Origin: Limisphaera sp049537155
Lineage (GTDB): Bacteria; Verrucomicrobiota; Verrucomicrobiia; Limisphaerales; Limisphaeraceae
DNA length: 64,000 nt
Assembly: GCF_049537155.1 (NCBI RefSeq)
Contig: NZ_JBMVQZ010000016.1
Location: 13,407-77,406 of the forward strand
Direction: 5' to 3'
Below, piece by piece: positions 62,624 through 64,000 of this stretch. The position numbers and the translations under genes are program-made. The notes beneath the pieces are model-generated. The model saw only the letters and a list, made by a program, of their open reading frames with translations, did no database searches and had not been told where the DNA came from. Numbering within the stretch: position 1 is the first letter of the stretch; every line of letters begins with the position of its first letter.

Positions 62624-63247
62624 TCAGGGAGGAACCAGACCGGTGCGGCGCTGGAGCAGGTACCAGACGGCCATCAGCACCATTCCGGCCAGTATGATGG
62701 CCACCAGGGTGGCGATGCGTTTGATCCAACGCGCCCGCTCCAAAAGGGCTTCTGTTCGCCGTCGCTCGGCCTGCATGTAAAGCTCGAACTCCTTCTCGAT
62801 GGAAAGGCCTTCCGGAGGAGGTTCGCGCAGCTGCAGCGTCAGCCACCGGCCCTTGAGGGAACGCCAGATCTCCGGCAGGCGGTCGAGTTGAGGTTCCCCG
62901 GCCAGCTGCAGGCCGCACCGGGCCCAGAACGGCGCCTCCTCACGGGTCCAGACACGGTAAAGCCCGTGATTGCGCGCCACTTGTTCGAGCCGTTCCCAGA
63001 GCAGGGCCCGGTAACGATCCGCATCGGCAAAGTCGGCGAACACCTCGCTGTGGATCAGTCCGTGGCCCTCATGCATGGTCAGGGCCACGGCGGCCAGGAC
63101 CCTGCCTTCGGGGGATTCGACCACCTGAAACTCGGTGACGCGGCGTTCCAGTCCGGAGGCGTCCGGTAGTTGAGCCTGCCAGAGGGCACGCAGCTGCGGA
63201 AGGTCATCCACCGTGGCGCGACGGACTCGCAGAGTGGGACCCTCCAT
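62624..63247 (-). CDS. GNAT-family N-acetyltransferase with C-terminal membrane anchor
   Basis: The 207-residue protein starts as a GNAT acetyltransferase: LRVRRATVDDLPQLRALWQAQ at the N-terminus, then FQVVESPEGRVLAAVALTMH (strands 2-4) and the DADRYRALLWERLEQVARNHGL helix in the acetyl-CoA region. The classical Q/R-x-x-G-x-G/A loop is not clear, so activity is uncertain. After about residue 140 comes a charged helical stretch (IEKEFELYMQAERRRTEALLERARW), then a membrane helix (about 176-197, IATLVAIILAGMVLMAVWYLL) and a short basic tail, giving a C-tail-anchored topology with the enzyme domain in the cytoplasm. It lies 24 nt downstream of the KDPG aldolase gene and may share its transcript. 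Substrate unknown. Confidence 0.75.
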   Translation of the reverse strand: MEGPTLRVRRATVDDLPQLRALWQAQLPDASGLERRVTEFQVVESPEGRVLAAVALTMHEGHGLIHSEVFADFADADRYRALLWERLEQVARNHGLYRVWTREEAPFWARCGLQLAGEPQLDRLPEIWRSLKGRWLTLQLREPPPEGLSIEKEFELYMQAERRRTEALLERARWIKRIATLVAIILAGMVLMAVWYLLQRRTGLVPP

Positions 63248-63271
63248 GGCGGTCTGGCCATCTGCAGAGGC

Positions 63272-63946
63272 TCAGCCTCGGGCGGCAGAACGGGCCGCAC
63301 GCGCCGCCTCGGCGTAGGCGGACGCCCGGCGTTTCAGTTCGTTCCAGTCGTTGGCGATCAGGATTTCCTTCGAAACCAGGGCCGCGCCCACCCCCACCGC
63401 CGGGCAACCAGCCGTAAACCATTCGGACAGGTTGTCCAACGTGACGCCGCCGGTGGGGATGAAACGCAGATGCGGCATGGGTGCCCGAACGGCCCGGACG
63501 AAACCGGGACCCAGAAGTTCGGCCGGAAACAGTTTGATGAAATCCGCGCCGGCCTCGTGCGCCCACTGGGCCTCGGTGGGCGTGAAGGCACCTATCACAC
63601 TGACGGCCCCGGCAGTGAAAATGATGGGGACGAAATCCGGCCGGGCCAGCGGGGTCACCACGAACTCGGCTCCGCTGGCCAGAACCGCCCGGCACTGATC
63701 GGCTGTCAAAACCGTGCCGGCACCGATCAACGCGTCATTGCCGAACCGGCGCCGGGCCTCTTCGATGGCCTGGCAGGCATCCGGTGTGCTCAGTGTGATC
63801 TCCACCGCCCGGACCCCGCCGGTCAAAAGCGCTTCGGTCAGAGGCAGCACCTGTTCACGGGATCGGGCACGAACCACGGCGATGATGCCCGGTTCCGTCA
63901 ACCCTTGCAGGATCTCGTCGCGTGCACGCATAAGTCGCCCGTGCAT
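63272..63946 (-). CDS. eda: 2-keto-3-deoxy-6-phosphogluconate aldolase (KDPG/KHG aldolase)
   Basis: Eda cleaves KDPG to pyruvate and glyceraldehyde-3-phosphate, the last step of the Entner-Doudoroff route and of uronate breakdown. The 224-residue protein has GIIAVVRARSREQVLPL, the catalytic Glu in VRAVEITLSTPDA, IGAGTVLTADQCRAVL, the PxFVPIIFTAGAV region (variant of the usual GxxTPTE area, where GAFTPTEAQWAHEAG follows), and the Schiff-base lysine in GADFIKLFPAELLG, plus RFIPTGGVTLDN. Length is normal. ATG 63946 is used; an ATG at 63931 is close and equally possible. Dehydratase (edd) or uronate genes would lie beyond the right edge if linked. The lactonase fragment at the left edge is far away, so no operon is implied. 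Confidence 0.92.
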   Translation of the reverse strand: MHGRLMRARDEILQGLTEPGIIAVVRARSREQVLPLTEALLTGGVRAVEITLSTPDACQAIEEARRRFGNDALIGAGTVLTADQCRAVLASGAEFVVTPLARPDFVPIIFTAGAVSVIGAFTPTEAQWAHEAGADFIKLFPAELLGPGFVRAVRAPMPHLRFIPTGGVTLDNLSEWFTAGCPAVGVGAALVSKEILIANDWNELKRRASAYAEAARAARSAARG

Positions 63947-64000
63947 GGTACCCGGCCGGTGGCGGCTGTCGCGGAAAAAGTGAACCGCGCCATCCCCGGT

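Overview
The window is high-GC DNA that most likely comes from a Verrucomicrobiota bacterium (Limisphaera/Pedosphaera-like). Four things point there: a PilM - Amuc_1100-like - small membrane protein - secretin locus of the kind known from Akkermansia; giant exported Calx-beta, DUF11 and P-domain proteins; the TreS-maltokinase/GlgE glucan pathway; and a PduS/PduT microcompartment pair. This is inference from protein families, not from a marker gene. No rRNA, tRNA, CRISPR array or insertion sequence was recognised.

Region 1 (1-18571): alpha-glucan and trehalose metabolism. After the tail of a lactonase gene and a plus-strand trehalose glycosyltransferase (treT) come two isolated microcompartment-type genes on the minus strand: a PduT-like shell protein carrying a frameshift, and PduS. 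A tight six-gene minus-strand operon then reads glgE, treS-mak fusion, glgB-like, a GH57-family protein, treY, treZ, mostly with 4-nt overlaps. Together these genes can make trehalose from nucleotide sugars (TreT) or glucan (TreY/TreZ) and turn trehalose back into glucan (TreS, maltokinase, GlgE). The GlgB-like member lacks two of the three catalytic residues of its family.

Region 2 (18572-25282): an 849-nt gene-free gap with a possible plus-strand terminator, then pdhC and lpdA (E2 and E3 of a 2-oxoacid dehydrogenase, no E1 here), then on the minus strand a DsbD/ScsB-type disulfide reductase and coaE.

Region 3 (25497-57303): the most unusual part. Ten minus-strand genes with small gaps or overlaps: a PilM-PilN fusion, an Amuc_1100-like protein, a single-pass membrane protein, a secretin with very glycine-rich insertions, a free-standing 5'-3' exonuclease, then five exported proteins of 627, 717, 987, 3128 and about 2384 residues. 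These include a seven-repeat propeller/FN3 protein, a protein resembling a zincin that has lost its zinc site, an unrecognised beta-rich protein, a giant with alternating Calx-beta and delta-60 blocks, and a giant M36 metalloprotease. Four of the five share a C-terminal domain ending in an aromatic-aromatic-Arg motif. This suggests a surface/secretion system in which envelope machinery and its cargo are encoded together; that link is inferred.

Region 4 (57304-64000): a 952-nt gene-free stretch, an orphan NarL-type response regulator, a class I fumarase alpha-type protein, lysS, a DUF72 protein, a GNAT acetyltransferase with a C-terminal membrane anchor, and a KDPG aldolase.
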